Shown here piece by piece: positions 9,465 through 17,561 of a stretch of DNA of 64,000 bases; position 1 is the first letter of the stretch; the number at the start of each line of letters is the position of its first letter. This stretch comes from Solirubrobacter deserti (lineage in GTDB: Bacteria; Actinomycetota; Thermoleophilia; Solirubrobacterales; Solirubrobacteraceae), in contig NZ_QPKJ02000003.1 in assembly GCF_003344625.1 (NCBI RefSeq), positions 806,001 through 870,000 of the forward strand, in the 5' to 3' direction. Under the pieces are notes generated by a model. That model was not told the origin of the DNA, made no database searches, and worked only from the letters and a program-made list of their open reading frames with translations. Made by a program: the position numbers and the translations under genes.

Positions 9465-10004
9465 ATGGAGGAACGCGGCTTCGAGTCCCGCGCGGCGTGG
9501 GAGAGCTGGCTGGAGGCCAACCACGCGGTCGTGGACGGCGTCTGGCTGCGGTTCCCGAAGAAGCACACAGGGCTACCAACGGTCGACTTCGTGGAAGCGA
9601 TCGAAGTTGCTCTGTGCTTCGGCTGGATCGACGGGCAGCGCAAAGGGCTCGACGACACGCACTACCTGCAGAAGTTCACGCCGCGGCGGGCCCGCTCGAA
9701 GTGGTCGCAGATCAACGTGGCGCGCTGCGGCGAGCTGATCGCCGCGGGGCGGATGCGGCCGCCGGGGCAGGCCGAGATCGACGCCGCCAAGGCCGACGGG
9801 CGCTGGGACGCCGCCTACGCGCCGGCCTCGCGGATCGAGGTCCCGGAGGATCTGACGGCCGCGCTGGACGCCGCGGGCGTCGCGGACGCGTTCGCCGCGC
9901 TCAAGAGCCAGGACCGCTACTCGATCCTGTTCGGGCTGCACGACGCCAAGCGACCCGAGACCCGCGCGCGGCGGATCGCCAAGGTCATCGAGCAGCTTCG
10001 CTGA
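9465..10004 (+). CDS. YdeI/OmpD-associated family protein
   Basis: 179 residues starting at ATG 9465. Family signatures are visible: SWLEANHAVVDGVWLRFPKK, VEAIEVALCFGWIDGQ, FTPRRARSKWSQIN and the C-terminal block from AALDAAGVADAF to ETRARRIAKVIEQL. The family is widespread in actinobacteria and sometimes called bacteriocin-protection proteins, but its molecular role is not settled. There is no Shine-Dalgarno sequence; TACGAT at 9450-9455 lies 9 bases before the ATG, which suggests a leaderless transcript. The 3' end overlaps the convergent lipoprotein gene by 20 bases. Confidence 0.85.
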   Translation: MEERGFESRAAWESWLEANHAVVDGVWLRFPKKHTGLPTVDFVEAIEVALCFGWIDGQRKGLDDTHYLQKFTPRRARSKWSQINVARCGELIAAGRMRPPGQAEIDAAKADGRWDAAYAPASRIEVPEDLTAALDAAGVADAFAALKSQDRYSILFGLHDAKRPETRARRIAKVIEQLR

Positions 10005-10815
10005 CGACCTCGAAGTCGCTGCCCTTCAGGCGCTTGAGCGCGCGCAGGGCGTCGTTGTCCCAGCGCGGGTCGGGCGCGCCGCTGATGAACCAGTCCGAGC
10101 CGTTGTCGGCGAGCAGCATCCCGTAGCGCTGGAGCGCGGTCGCGACCACGCGCGCCTGGCGCGGCATCCCGCTCACGTCGACGCTCGCCTTCAGGCGCAG
10201 GCGCTGGCCCATCGCCGGCAGGTCCGGGTCGGTGAGCGACGACGCGTAGTGGCGCGCAGGGAACACGAACGCGCGGCGGGTGCGCTGGACGGTGAAGCGC
10301 AGCGCGTGGCGGATCTCGCCGCGCGCGACCTCGTCGTAGCGGGCGAGGCCGGGCAGGATCGGCAGGCCGGCGGCGTCGGCGCTCGTCCAACCCTCGGGGC
10401 GCAGCCTGTTCGAGCGCAGGTTGAAGATCGCGCCGCTTCCCGCGTGCCACGCACCTTCTCGCCGCTCGGCCGCGAACAGCTCGAACAAGCGGCAGCTCCC
10501 GCGTTGCACCAGCAGCAGGTGACGGTCGCTGCCGCGCTCGATCCTCGGGCGGCGCGGGATCGGGTAGGGGCCGCGGTCGGACTCGCTGGCGTACTGGAAG
10601 CTGACCTTCGAGCGACGCTGGCGCTCGCCGACGACCTGGAACGGGATGCCGATGCCACCGGAACCGAAGTCCGGGTGCACCGGGTCGTCGAGGCCGATCG
10701 CGCGCACCATCGCGTCCGAGCGCGGGTGGACGGGCGCGTCGTCGACACGCTGGTTCCACGGGCTGGAGGCCGGGAAGATCGGGCAGCCGGCGATGGCGAG
10801 GGCGGCGAGTCTCAT
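9985..10815 (-). CDS. Putative lipoprotein, conserved secreted protein of unknown function
   Basis: 276 residues. The N-terminus has a very short lipoprotein signal with lipobox IAGC at residues 8-11, so it is likely anchored by a lipidated Cys11. The mature part begins PIFPASSPWNQRVDDAPVHP and contains SGGIGIPFQVV, EGWTSADAAGLPILPGLARY, RHALRFTVQRTRRAF and a C-terminal block GSDWFISGAPDPRWDND. Proteins of this look occur in actinobacteria without known function; I infer an exported domain, not an enzyme class. ATG 10815 overlaps the TGA of the Lrp gene by 4 bases, so the two are cotranscribed. Confidence 0.75.
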   Translation of the reverse strand: MRLAALAIAGCPIFPASSPWNQRVDDAPVHPRSDAMVRAIGLDDPVHPDFGSGGIGIPFQVVGERQRRSKVSFQYASESDRGPYPIPRRPRIERGSDRHLLLVQRGSCRLFELFAAERREGAWHAGSGAIFNLRSNRLRPEGWTSADAAGLPILPGLARYDEVARGEIRHALRFTVQRTRRAFVFPARHYASSLTDPDLPAMGQRLRLKASVDVSGMPRQARVVATALQRYGMLLADNGSDWFISGAPDPRWDNDALRALKRLKGSDFEVVSEAAR

Positions 10816-11291
10816 GCGACGGGGACCGGCGAAGGCGGCTTGATCGCTTGCAGGCGCAGCATGGTAAGGGCTCGTGCCGCGCCGGCGCGCTTGAGGGCGA
10901 GCACCAGCCGGTGCAGGTCCTGCGGCGTCGCGGCGGCGACGTGCACGAGTGCGTCCTGGTCGCCGGTGATGGCGTCCGCGCGCAGGACGCCGGGCAGGTC
11001 GGCGACGGCGCGGGCGAAGCGTGCGTCGGCTTCGGCGCTGTGGTCGGCGAGCGTGACGAGCACGAACGCCTGCAGCGGGAGGCCGACGGCGTCCGGTGTC
11101 ACGACGGCGCGGACGGCCTCGATCACGCCCTCGGCGCGCAGGCGCGTGACACGCCGCGAGGTGGCCGCGGGCGACAGGTTCACGCGGCGGGCGAGCTCGA
11201 GGTTCGGGAGGTCGCCTTGTTCCTGCAGGAGCGCGAGGATCGCGCAATCTTTGTCGTCGAGAAGTGCAGCTATGCATCGATCGTTGCACAT
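10812..11291 (-). CDS. Lrp/AsnC family transcriptional regulator
   Basis: 159 residues from ATG 11291. An N-terminal winged helix-turn-helix (LDDKDCAILALLQEQGDLPN to SPAATSRRVTRLRAEGVIEA) is followed by an Lrp ligand-binding (RAM) domain (QAFVLVTLADHS, VLRADAITGDQDALVHVAA). It should sense an amino acid or related small metabolite. It is divergent from a RidA gene with 28 bases between starts, and its own start region lies inside an inverted repeat. An upstream ATG (11321) exists, but using it would run the protein into the ridA start. Local autoregulation and control of the enamine deaminase are inferred from position. Confidence 0.88.
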   Translation of the reverse strand: MCNDRCIAALLDDKDCAILALLQEQGDLPNLELARRVNLSPAATSRRVTRLRAEGVIEAVRAVVTPDAVGLPLQAFVLVTLADHSAEADARFARAVADLPGVLRADAITGDQDALVHVAAATPQDLHRLVLALKRAGAARALTMLRLQAIKPPSPVPVA

Positions 11292-11311
11292 CTGACTCGC
11301 CGATCGCAACG
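11282..11311. promoter_or_regulatory. Inverted repeat between the Lrp-type gene and the RidA gene
   Basis: CGTTGC (11282-11287) and GCAACG (11306-11311) are inverted with 18 bases between, spanning the 28-base divergent gap. The flanks add further half-matches (GATCG before each arm). This is a plausible Lrp-type operator controlling both genes. Confidence 0.4.
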
Positions 11312-11319
11312 CTGGACGC

Positions 11320-11673
11320 ATGTACGCACCTACCAGCGACTATGTCCACGCCCTCGAAGTCCCCGCGCCACAGCGCTGGCTCTTCGTGTCCGGGACGATG
11401 GGCCTCGACGAGCACGGCGAGCCCGGCGCGACGCTCGCCGAGCAACTGCAGCTCGTGTGGGGCAACGTGCGGGAGATCCTCGCGGGCCACGGGATGACCG
11501 TCGACCACATCGTGCGGGTCACGAGCTACCTGCGGGACGCGGCGTACGCGCAGGAGAACGCCGCGGCGCGCGTCGCGGCGCTGGGCGGGCGGCTCGTGCC
11601 GACGACGGCGCTCGTGGTCGCCACGTTGTCTGAGCGGTGGCTGATAGAGCTGGAGGTCGTGGCCGCCGCGTAG
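11320..11673 (+). CDS. RidA/YjgF family reactive-intermediate deaminase
   Basis: 117 residues, the usual size of the RidA family, which hydrolyses reactive enamine/imine intermediates formed by PLP enzymes. Recognisable parts are the N-terminal strand LFVSGTMGLD, the central helix EQLQLVWGNVREILAGHGMT, and VRVTSYLRD. The usual terminal motif is modified: instead of RPARxxVxVxxLP..xxVEIE it reads VPTTALVVATLSERWLIELE, so the catalytic arginine of the classical RidA subgroup appears to be absent and the substrate may differ. The neighbouring Lrp-type regulator suggests amino-acid-responsive control. galE follows 15 bases downstream on the same strand. Confidence 0.85.
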   Translation: MYAPTSDYVHALEVPAPQRWLFVSGTMGLDEHGEPGATLAEQLQLVWGNVREILAGHGMTVDHIVRVTSYLRDAAYAQENAAARVAALGGRLVPTTALVVATLSERWLIELEVVAAA

Positions 11674-11688
11674 CTAGTCTCGACAGCA

Positions 11689-12657
11689 ATGCGCCTCCTC
11701 GTCACCGGCGGAGCCGGCTACATCGGGTCGATCGTCGCCCAGCACCTCGTCGCGCGCGGCGACGACGTGACCGTGCTGGACTCGCTCTACAAGGGCCACC
11801 GCGCCGCGGTGCCCGCGGGCGCGGACTTCGTCGAAGTGGACCTGCTGGACGCCGAGGCGACCAGCGAGGCGGTCGCGCGCGGGTTCGACGGCGTGCTGCA
11901 CTTCGCGGCGCTGTCGCTGGTCGGCGAGTCCCAGCAGGTGCCGGAGAAGTACTGGCGCGGCAACGTGGTGGGCGCGCTGAACCTGCTGGACGCGATGCGC
12001 GCGGCCGAGGTCAAGCGGATCGTCTTCTCCTCGACCGCGGCCACCTACGGCGAGCCCGACGTCGAGCTCATCACCGAGGACACGCCGAACATGCCCGTGA
12101 ACACCTACGGGAACTCCAAGCTCGCGATCGACCGGATGCTCACGGACGAGGCGCGCGCGCACGGGCTGGCCGCGGTGTCGCTGCGCTACTTCAACGTGGC
12201 CGGGGCGAGCGGCGAGCTGGGCGAGGACCACGAGCCCGAGACGCACCTGATCCCGCTCGTGCTGCAGGCCGCCGCGGGCAAGCGCGAGAGCGTCGGGATC
12301 TTCGGCACCGACTACCCGACGCCGGACGGCACCGCCGTGCGCGACTACATCCACGTCGACGACCTCGCCGTGGCGCACGCGCTGGCCGTCGACAAGGCGG
12401 TGGAAGGGCGCCACGACATCTACAACCTCGGTTCCGAGCGCGGGTACTCCGTGCGCGAGGTGATCGAGACGGCGCGCGCGGTGACCGGGCGCGAGATCGT
12501 GGCGATCGAGCAGGAGCGGCGGGCGGGCGATCCGCCGCGGCTGGTCGCGTCCAACGCGCGGGCGCGCGTGGGGCTCGGGTGGGCGCCGGAGAAGACGCTC
12601 GAGGACATGATCCGGGACGCGTGGGCGTGGCACGCCGCCCACCCGGACGGCTACTGA
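11689..12657 (+). CDS. galE: UDP-glucose 4-epimerase
   Basis: 322 residues, an extended short-chain dehydrogenase. N-terminal NAD-binding GGAGYIGS (residues 7-14), SSTAATYGEP with the catalytic Ser/Thr, the YxxxK pair in NTYGNSKLAIDR, RYFNVAGAS, and the C-terminal GWAPEKTLEDMI are all present. It interconverts UDP-glucose and UDP-galactose for cell-surface polysaccharides. TAGTCT (11675-11680) lies 8 bases before the ATG and there is no Shine-Dalgarno, so a leaderless transcript is likely. The 3' end overlaps recQ on the other strand by 7 bases. Confidence 0.95.
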   Translation: MRLLVTGGAGYIGSIVAQHLVARGDDVTVLDSLYKGHRAAVPAGADFVEVDLLDAEATSEAVARGFDGVLHFAALSLVGESQQVPEKYWRGNVVGALNLLDAMRAAEVKRIVFSSTAATYGEPDVELITEDTPNMPVNTYGNSKLAIDRMLTDEARAHGLAAVSLRYFNVAGASGELGEDHEPETHLIPLVLQAAAGKRESVGIFGTDYPTPDGTAVRDYIHVDDLAVAHALAVDKAVEGRHDIYNLGSERGYSVREVIETARAVTGREIVAIEQERRAGDPPRLVASNARARVGLGWAPEKTLEDMIRDAWAWHAAHPDGY

Positions 12658-14576
12658 GCCAACAGCTCCAGCAGTGAGTCGGCGTGCTTGTCCACGAAGG
12701 ACTGGCCGATGCCCTTGATCTGCAGCAGGTCGTCGCTGGTGCGCGGCTGCTGGCGGATGACCTCGCGCAGGGTCGCGTCGGTCGCGACCGTGTAGGCGGG
12801 CTTGCCGTCCGCGCGTTCGCGGCGCCACTCCTTGAGGGTCTGCAGCTCGCGGTCGTCGACGGGCGGGCCGTCGTCCTCGGTCACGAGCTTCTTCTTGGCC
12901 TTGGCCGTGGTGATCGGCGGCAGCCAGTCCGGCGGGTCGTGGACGTCGCAGCAGCGGCCGGTCGGCGCGGCGGGCGAGTCGTCGCCGAAGTGGTCCAGGA
13001 GCTGGCGGCGGCGGCAGCGGTCGCCGGTGGCGCTGTAGTGCTCGATCGTACGGTAGGCCTGCCAGCGGCGGTCCTTGGCGGCGCGGCACAGCTGGGCGAT
13101 CCGGCCGCGGTCGATCCCGCGTTCGCTGACGGTGATGTGGACGCGGCCGCCCTGGCCCGGGCTGAGCGTGAGCGCGCCGGCGCGTTCGGCGACGGCGAGC
13201 AGGATGCGGTCGCGGTCCGGCGTGGGGTCGACCTCCGTCTCGCCGCGCACGCTGTTGATGAAGCCAACGACCTGCTCGACCGTGACCTCCGCCTCCTGGA
13301 TGAAGCGCACGAGGCGGCCGAGGTCCGAGCGGGAGGCGAGCAGCACCGCCCGCGCGGGCGCGCCGTCGCGCCCGGCTCGGCCCGCCTCCTGGTAGTAGGC
13401 CTCGAGGCTGCTGGGGAGCGCCCAGTGCCAGACCGAGCGCACGTCGGCCTTGTCGACGCCCATGCCGAACGCGTTGGTGGCGACGACGACGTCGGTCTCG
13501 CCGCGCATGAACGCGTCCTGCACGCGGGTGCGCGCCTCCGCGGCCATGCCCGCGTGGTAGGCGGGCGCGTTGAGCAGCGCGGCGATCTCCTCCGTGGACT
13601 TGCGCGTGCCGCAGTAGACGACCGCCGGGCGGTTCTCGGGCATCTGCACGCCGGCGAGGAGCGTCGCGCGCTTGCGCGCCACCGAGCCCTCGCCGTCGAA
13701 CGGGAGGACGTCGAAGGACAGGTTCGGGCGGTCGAAGCCGGAGCGCACGCGCTCGGGCTCCCTTAGCCCGAGCCGCGCGACGATCTCCTCGGCGACCTTC
13801 GGCGTCGCGGTCGCCGTGCACGCCATCGTCGGCGGGTGGCCGAGCTCGGCGATGATCGCGGCCAGGCGCAGGTAGTCCGGGCGGAAGTCGTGGCCCCACT
13901 CGGACACGCAGTGCGCCTCGTCGACGACGAACAGCGCGAGCCGGCGCGCGGTGAGCGCTTGGCGGAACGCCGGGCTGGCGAACCGCTCCGGCGCGGCGAA
14001 GGCGACCTGCGCGTGGCCGTCCCGGATCGCGTGCAGCGCGGCCTGGTTGTCCTCGCCGGACGCGAGCATCACGGCGGGGTGCCCGAGGTCGGTGAGCCGC
14101 GCGCACTGGTCGCGCATGAGGGCGATCAGCGGCGAGACGACGACCGTCAGGTCCGTGGTCGCGAGCGCGGGCAGCTGGTAGCAGAGGCTCTTGCCGCCAC
14201 CGGTCGGCATGACCACCAGCGCATCGCGCCCGTCGAGCGCCGCCTGCACCGCCTCCCGCTGACCGGGCCGGAAGGTGGAGAGGCCGACGAGCTCGAGCAA
14301 CGCCTCGGGGGACGAGTCCGAGAGGGGGCCGCGTGGCGCGCCGGGACGCGGGGACGACGTGGGGGCGGGCGGCGAGTCGCCGGGGGCGGCGTGCGGCGCG
14401 GCCTCGCCTTCGCGCGCGGCGGCCACGCGCCGGGCGGCGAGCTGCGCCAGCGGCGTCAGCGCTTCGCGTTCCTCCGGTGTGAGGTCGCGCCAACGGGCGC
14501 GCAGGTCGTCGAGCATCGCCGCGTTCGCGGCGGGAGCCTCGAAGACGTCGGCGAGCAGGCCCAGCGCCTCGTGCAT
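12651..14576 (-). CDS. recQ: ATP-dependent DNA helicase RecQ with an extra N-terminal helical domain
   Basis: 641 residues. RecQ unwinds DNA 3'-to-5' in recombination and fork repair. Motifs: FRPGQREAV (motif 0, near 103), Walker A MPTGGGKS (123-130), DEAH box with the RecQ loop (VVDEAHCVSEWGHDFRP, near 222), TATATPKV, and motif VI QEAGRAGRDG; then a RecQ zinc region (GDRCRRRQLLDHFGD, GRCCDVHD), a winged helix and a C-terminal HRDC domain. Residues 1-60 (HEALGLLADVFEAP, PEEREALTPLAQLAARRVA) are not part of canonical RecQ; they closely match the whole small protein encoded just upstream. ATG 14576 lies 2 bases after that gene's TGA, so the three genes tmk, small protein and recQ form one operon. 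Confidence 0.93.
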   Translation of the reverse strand: MHEALGLLADVFEAPAANAAMLDDLRARWRDLTPEEREALTPLAQLAARRVAAAREGEAAPHAAPGDSPPAPTSSPRPGAPRGPLSDSSPEALLELVGLSTFRPGQREAVQAALDGRDALVVMPTGGGKSLCYQLPALATTDLTVVVSPLIALMRDQCARLTDLGHPAVMLASGEDNQAALHAIRDGHAQVAFAAPERFASPAFRQALTARRLALFVVDEAHCVSEWGHDFRPDYLRLAAIIAELGHPPTMACTATATPKVAEEIVARLGLREPERVRSGFDRPNLSFDVLPFDGEGSVARKRATLLAGVQMPENRPAVVYCGTRKSTEEIAALLNAPAYHAGMAAEARTRVQDAFMRGETDVVVATNAFGMGVDKADVRSVWHWALPSSLEAYYQEAGRAGRDGAPARAVLLASRSDLGRLVRFIQEAEVTVEQVVGFINSVRGETEVDPTPDRDRILLAVAERAGALTLSPGQGGRVHITVSERGIDRGRIAQLCRAAKDRRWQAYRTIEHYSATGDRCRRRQLLDHFGDDSPAAPTGRCCDVHDPPDWLPPITTAKAKKKLVTEDDGPPVDDRELQTLKEWRRERADGKPAYTVATDATLREVIRQQPRTSDDLLQIKGIGQSFVDKHADSLLELLAQ

Positions 14577-14578
14577 GG

Positions 14579-14857
14579 TCAGTCCGTGGAGACCCCGAAC
14601 CGCAGGGCGGCGCGCAGCGAGGCCTCGTCGGCCGGGGCGGCCAGCTCGGGCTCGGGCCCGGCCGGGGCCGCCGGCTCGGACGGCGGCGCTTCCTTGGCGG
14701 CCGCGACGCGCTGGGCGGCGAGCTTGGCCAGCGGCGTCAGCGCTTCGCGCTCCTCGGGTTCGAGGTCGCGCCACTGGCCGCGGAGCTCTTCGAGCGCCCA
14801 GGCGTTGTTGATCGGATCGTCGAAGACGTCGGCGAGGAGCGAGAGAGCTTCGTTCAT
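14579..14857 (-). CDS. Small helical protein, stand-alone copy of the RecQ N-terminal domain
   Basis: 92 residues. Residues 1-55 are predicted helical and share most positions with the first 55 residues of the adjacent RecQ (ALxLLADVF, WRDLxPEEREALTPLA, LAAxRVAAA). The remainder is an Ala/Pro/Glu-rich tail. No enzyme motif or cysteine pair is visible. It overlaps the tmk stop by 4 bases (ATGA) and ends 2 bases before recQ, so it is translated in the same operon. Inferred: a protein-interaction module present both alone and fused to the helicase, produced by tandem duplication. No known family recognised. Confidence 0.8.
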   Translation of the reverse strand: MNEALSLLADVFDDPINNAWALEELRGQWRDLEPEEREALTPLAKLAAQRVAAAKEAPPSEPAAPAGPEPELAAPADEASLRAALRFGVSTD

Positions 14858-15432
14858 GTCAGGGCGGCGAGGGCGGCTTGGAGGACGGTATCGGGCGGTT
14901 CGGAGGCATCGAGGACGACGAACCGCGCGGGGTCGGCCGCGGCCAGCTCGTCGTAGGTCTTAGCCACGCGCGCGAAGAACTCTCCCCCCGCGAGCTCGAG
15001 GCGATCCGCCTCCCGGCCGGCGATCCGCCCCAACCCGACCGCCGGATCGACGCGCAGCAGCAGCGTCCTGTCCGGCTGCAGGTCGCCCGTTCCGAACGCG
15101 TTGAGCGCGCGGATCTCGGCCACCCCGAGCTCGCGGCCACCGCCCTGGTAGGCGAGGCTGGAGTCCACGAAGCGGTCCAGGATCACGGTCGCGCCGCCCT
15201 CCAGCAACGGGCGCAGCTTCTCGGCGACCAGCTGCGCGCGCGCGGCCGCGTACAGGAGCGCCTCCGCGCGCGGATCCACGTCGAACGCCGGGTCCTTGAC
15301 GAGCTCGCGGATCCGCTCGGACAGCTCGACGCCGCCCGGCTCGCGCAGCACGACGGCGTCGAGCGTCTCGGTCAGCCCCGAGATGAGCGTCGTCTTGCCC
15401 GCGCCGTCGAGGCCTTCGACCGTGATGAGCAC
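14854..15432 (-). CDS. tmk: Thymidylate kinase
   Basis: 192 residues from GTG 15432. It phosphorylates dTMP to dTDP for DNA synthesis. P-loop GLDGAGKTT (7-15), the DR motif LDRFVDSSLAYQGGGRELG, and the LID region GREADRLELAGGEFFARV are visible. The length is normal for the bacterial enzyme if GTG 15432 is used; longer starts add only Arg-rich low-complexity sequence. It heads an operon with the small helical protein and recQ, and is divergent from holB, a common tmk/holB neighbourhood in bacteria. Confidence 0.93.
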   Translation of the reverse strand: MLITVEGLDGAGKTTLISGLTETLDAVVLREPGGVELSERIRELVKDPAFDVDPRAEALLYAAARAQLVAEKLRPLLEGGATVILDRFVDSSLAYQGGGRELGVAEIRALNAFGTGDLQPDRTLLLRVDPAVGLGRIAGREADRLELAGGEFFARVAKTYDELAAADPARFVVLDASEPPDTVLQAALAALT

Positions 15433-15640
15433 GCGAGCCAGTGTGACGGGTGGGTCGGGCGGCACCCTTGCCTCGCACACCCCGGCGGGCGTAGTGTCGC
15501 TCAGACGAACATGCGCTGCCGGGCACGAGCGTCGGCCGCGACGGCGTCGACGGCCAGGCCGTGCTCGCCTGATCCGCAGCGTGCGGGAAGCTCGCGCCCG
15601 GCGCGAGTTTCCCGCGGAGGGCGCGGCTACGATCACCGGC

Positions 15641-16747
15641 GTGCTCGCGCTGGACCATCACCCCCACGCCCAGGCCGTCCTGGGCGCGGCGCTCCGCGAC
15701 GCGCCCGCGCACGCGTACCTGTTCCACGGCCCAGCCGGCAGCGGCAAGCGCGAGATCGCCCGCGCGTTCGCGGGCGAGCTGCTCGCGCGCGACGCGCGTG
15801 ACCCCGAGAACGTCAAGGTGCGCGCCGAGCACGGCAGCCATCCCGACCTCACGTGGGTGATCCCGAGCGGCGCGCACGAGATGCTGCGCAAGGACGTCGC
15901 GGACGCGGTCGTCGGCGCCGCGGCGCACACGCCGTTCGAGGCGCGGCACCGGATCTTCGTGCTCGAGCGCGTGGACGTGATGAACGACGAGGCCGCCAAC
16001 GCGTTGCTCAAGACGCTGGAGGAGCCCCCGTCCTACGTCGTCCTGATCCTGCTCACCGACCGGCCGACGCAGGTGCTGCCGACGATCGCGTCGCGCTGCC
16101 AGACGGTGCGGTTCGACCCGCCGACGACCGCGCAGCTCGCCGAGCGGCTCGAGCACCAGGGATTCGCGCCGGACACGGCCCAGGCCGCGGCGCGGCTGAG
16201 CCTCGGGGACGGCGAGAAGGCCGTCCGGCTCGCCACCGGTGACGGCATGAAGCTGCGCGCCGCGGCCGAGAGCTTCGCCCGCGCGCCGCTCAACAACGCC
16301 GTCGCGGAGCGCCCCTGGCGCGCGCTCCTCGACCGCGCCAAGCAGGCCGGGGCGGACGCCAAGCAGCAGGTCGAGCGCCAGCTCGCCGAGGAGCTCCAGT
16401 TCCTGCCCAAGAAGGAGCACAAGCGCAAGGAGACCGAGTTCACCGAGCGCGCGCGCCGGGCGGACCGGCGGGCGGCCACGCAGGCGCTCGACCACGCGTT
16501 GCAGCTCGCCGGCCTCTGGTACCGCGACCTCGCCGTGCTGGAGGCGGGCGCGCCGGAGCTGGTGTTCCACTCCGATCGGCTCGGCACGCTGCAGCAGGAC
16601 GCCGGCAAGCCGAACCTCAGGCAGGCGCAGGAGCTCGTGGAGGACACGCGCGCCCGCCTGATCCTCAACGTCTCGGAGGAGCTCGCCTGCGAGGCACTCG
16701 CCTACCGCTTGGAAGAGACGTTCTCCTCAAGCGCATCGAGCGCGTAG
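15641..16747 (+). CDS. holB: DNA polymerase III delta-prime subunit
   Basis: 368 residues from GTG 15641. It is a clamp-loader AAA+ subunit. Walker A GPAGSGKR (30-37), the delta-prime signature NDEAANALLKTLEEPP and the sensor/arginine-finger SRCQ are present. The four-cysteine zinc module that normally sits between Walker A and HPD is missing here: the stretch RDARDPENVKVRAEHGSHPD has no cysteine. TACGAT (15628-15633) lies 7 bases before the GTG with no Shine-Dalgarno, so a leaderless transcript is likely. The 3' end overlaps the convergent PPK2 gene by 46 bases. Confidence 0.92.
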   Translation: MLALDHHPHAQAVLGAALRDAPAHAYLFHGPAGSGKREIARAFAGELLARDARDPENVKVRAEHGSHPDLTWVIPSGAHEMLRKDVADAVVGAAAHTPFEARHRIFVLERVDVMNDEAANALLKTLEEPPSYVVLILLTDRPTQVLPTIASRCQTVRFDPPTTAQLAERLEHQGFAPDTAQAAARLSLGDGEKAVRLATGDGMKLRAAAESFARAPLNNAVAERPWRALLDRAKQAGADAKQQVERQLAEELQFLPKKEHKRKETEFTERARRADRRAATQALDHALQLAGLWYRDLAVLEAGAPELVFHSDRLGTLQQDAGKPNLRQAQELVEDTRARLILNVSEELACEALAYRLEETFSSSASSA

Positions 16748-17559
16748 GCCTCCAGGTCCTCGTCGGGCTGCGGCCAGCGCGGGCCCATCGCCTCCAGCGT
16801 CGCGCATACGATCCGCGCGACCCCCAGGTTCCGGTACCACTTGTGATCCGACGGCACGATGTACCACGGTGCCCACGGCGTGGAAGTCGCGTTGACGGCG
16901 TCCTCATACGCCTGCTGGTAGGCGTCCCAGTTGCGCCGCTCGCGCACGTCGTTGGCCGAGAACTTGTAGTGCTTGTCCTCGCGCTCGAGCCGCTCGCGGA
17001 AGCGCTCGAGCTGCGCGTCCTTGGAGATGTGCAGGAAGAACTTCACGACCACGCAGCGCTCGCGCGCGAGCACCCGCTCGAAGTCGTTGATCGAGTCGTA
17101 GCGCGAGCGCCAGCGCTCCTCCTCGACGAGCTCCTTGACCCGCACGACCAGCACGTCCTCGTAGTGCGAGCGGTTGAAGACGTGGATCATGCCCAGCGCG
17201 GGCGCGTCTTGGTGGTAGCGCCACAGGAAGTCGTGCGCGGCCTCCTCGGGCGTCGGCTCCTTGAACGTGTACACGCGCACGCCCTGCGGGTTGGTGCCGC
17301 TGAACACGTGCTTGACCGTGGAGTCCTTGCCCGCCGCGTCGATGCCCTGCAGCACCACGAGCACTGCCCGCGACTCCTCCGCGTACAACCGCGCCTGCAG
17401 GTCCGCGATCCGCTCCACGAGCGATGCGAGCTCGGAGCGCGCCTCATCGCGCGTGAGGTCGTCGGTGTCCGCGGTCTCGTAGTCGGCGAGGCGGATCCGC
17501 TCGTCCGCCCGGTAGCGGGCGTAGTCCGCGACCAACGGCGCGAGCGGATCCTCCGGCAT
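16702..17559 (-). CDS. ppk2: Polyphosphate kinase 2 family protein
   Basis: 285 residues. PPK2 enzymes transfer phosphate between polyphosphate and nucleotides. Walker A GIDAAGKDS (72-80), Walker B-like NRSHYEDVLVVRV, and the lid KHYKFSANDVRERRNWDAY plus PWYIVPSDHKWYRN are all intact, matching the one-domain class. It probably makes ADP/ATP or AMP-derived nucleotides from polyP; subclass not assignable by eye. It begins 2 bases after the stop of the formate/nitrite channel gene, so the two share a transcript. Confidence 0.92.
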   Translation of the reverse strand: MPEDPLAPLVADYARYRADERIRLADYETADTDDLTRDEARSELASLVERIADLQARLYAEESRAVLVVLQGIDAAGKDSTVKHVFSGTNPQGVRVYTFKEPTPEEAAHDFLWRYHQDAPALGMIHVFNRSHYEDVLVVRVKELVEEERWRSRYDSINDFERVLARERCVVVKFFLHISKDAQLERFRERLEREDKHYKFSANDVRERRNWDAYQQAYEDAVNATSTPWAPWYIVPSDHKWYRNLGVARIVCATLEAMGPRWPQPDEDLEAYALDALEENVSSKR

Positions 17560-17561
17560 GG

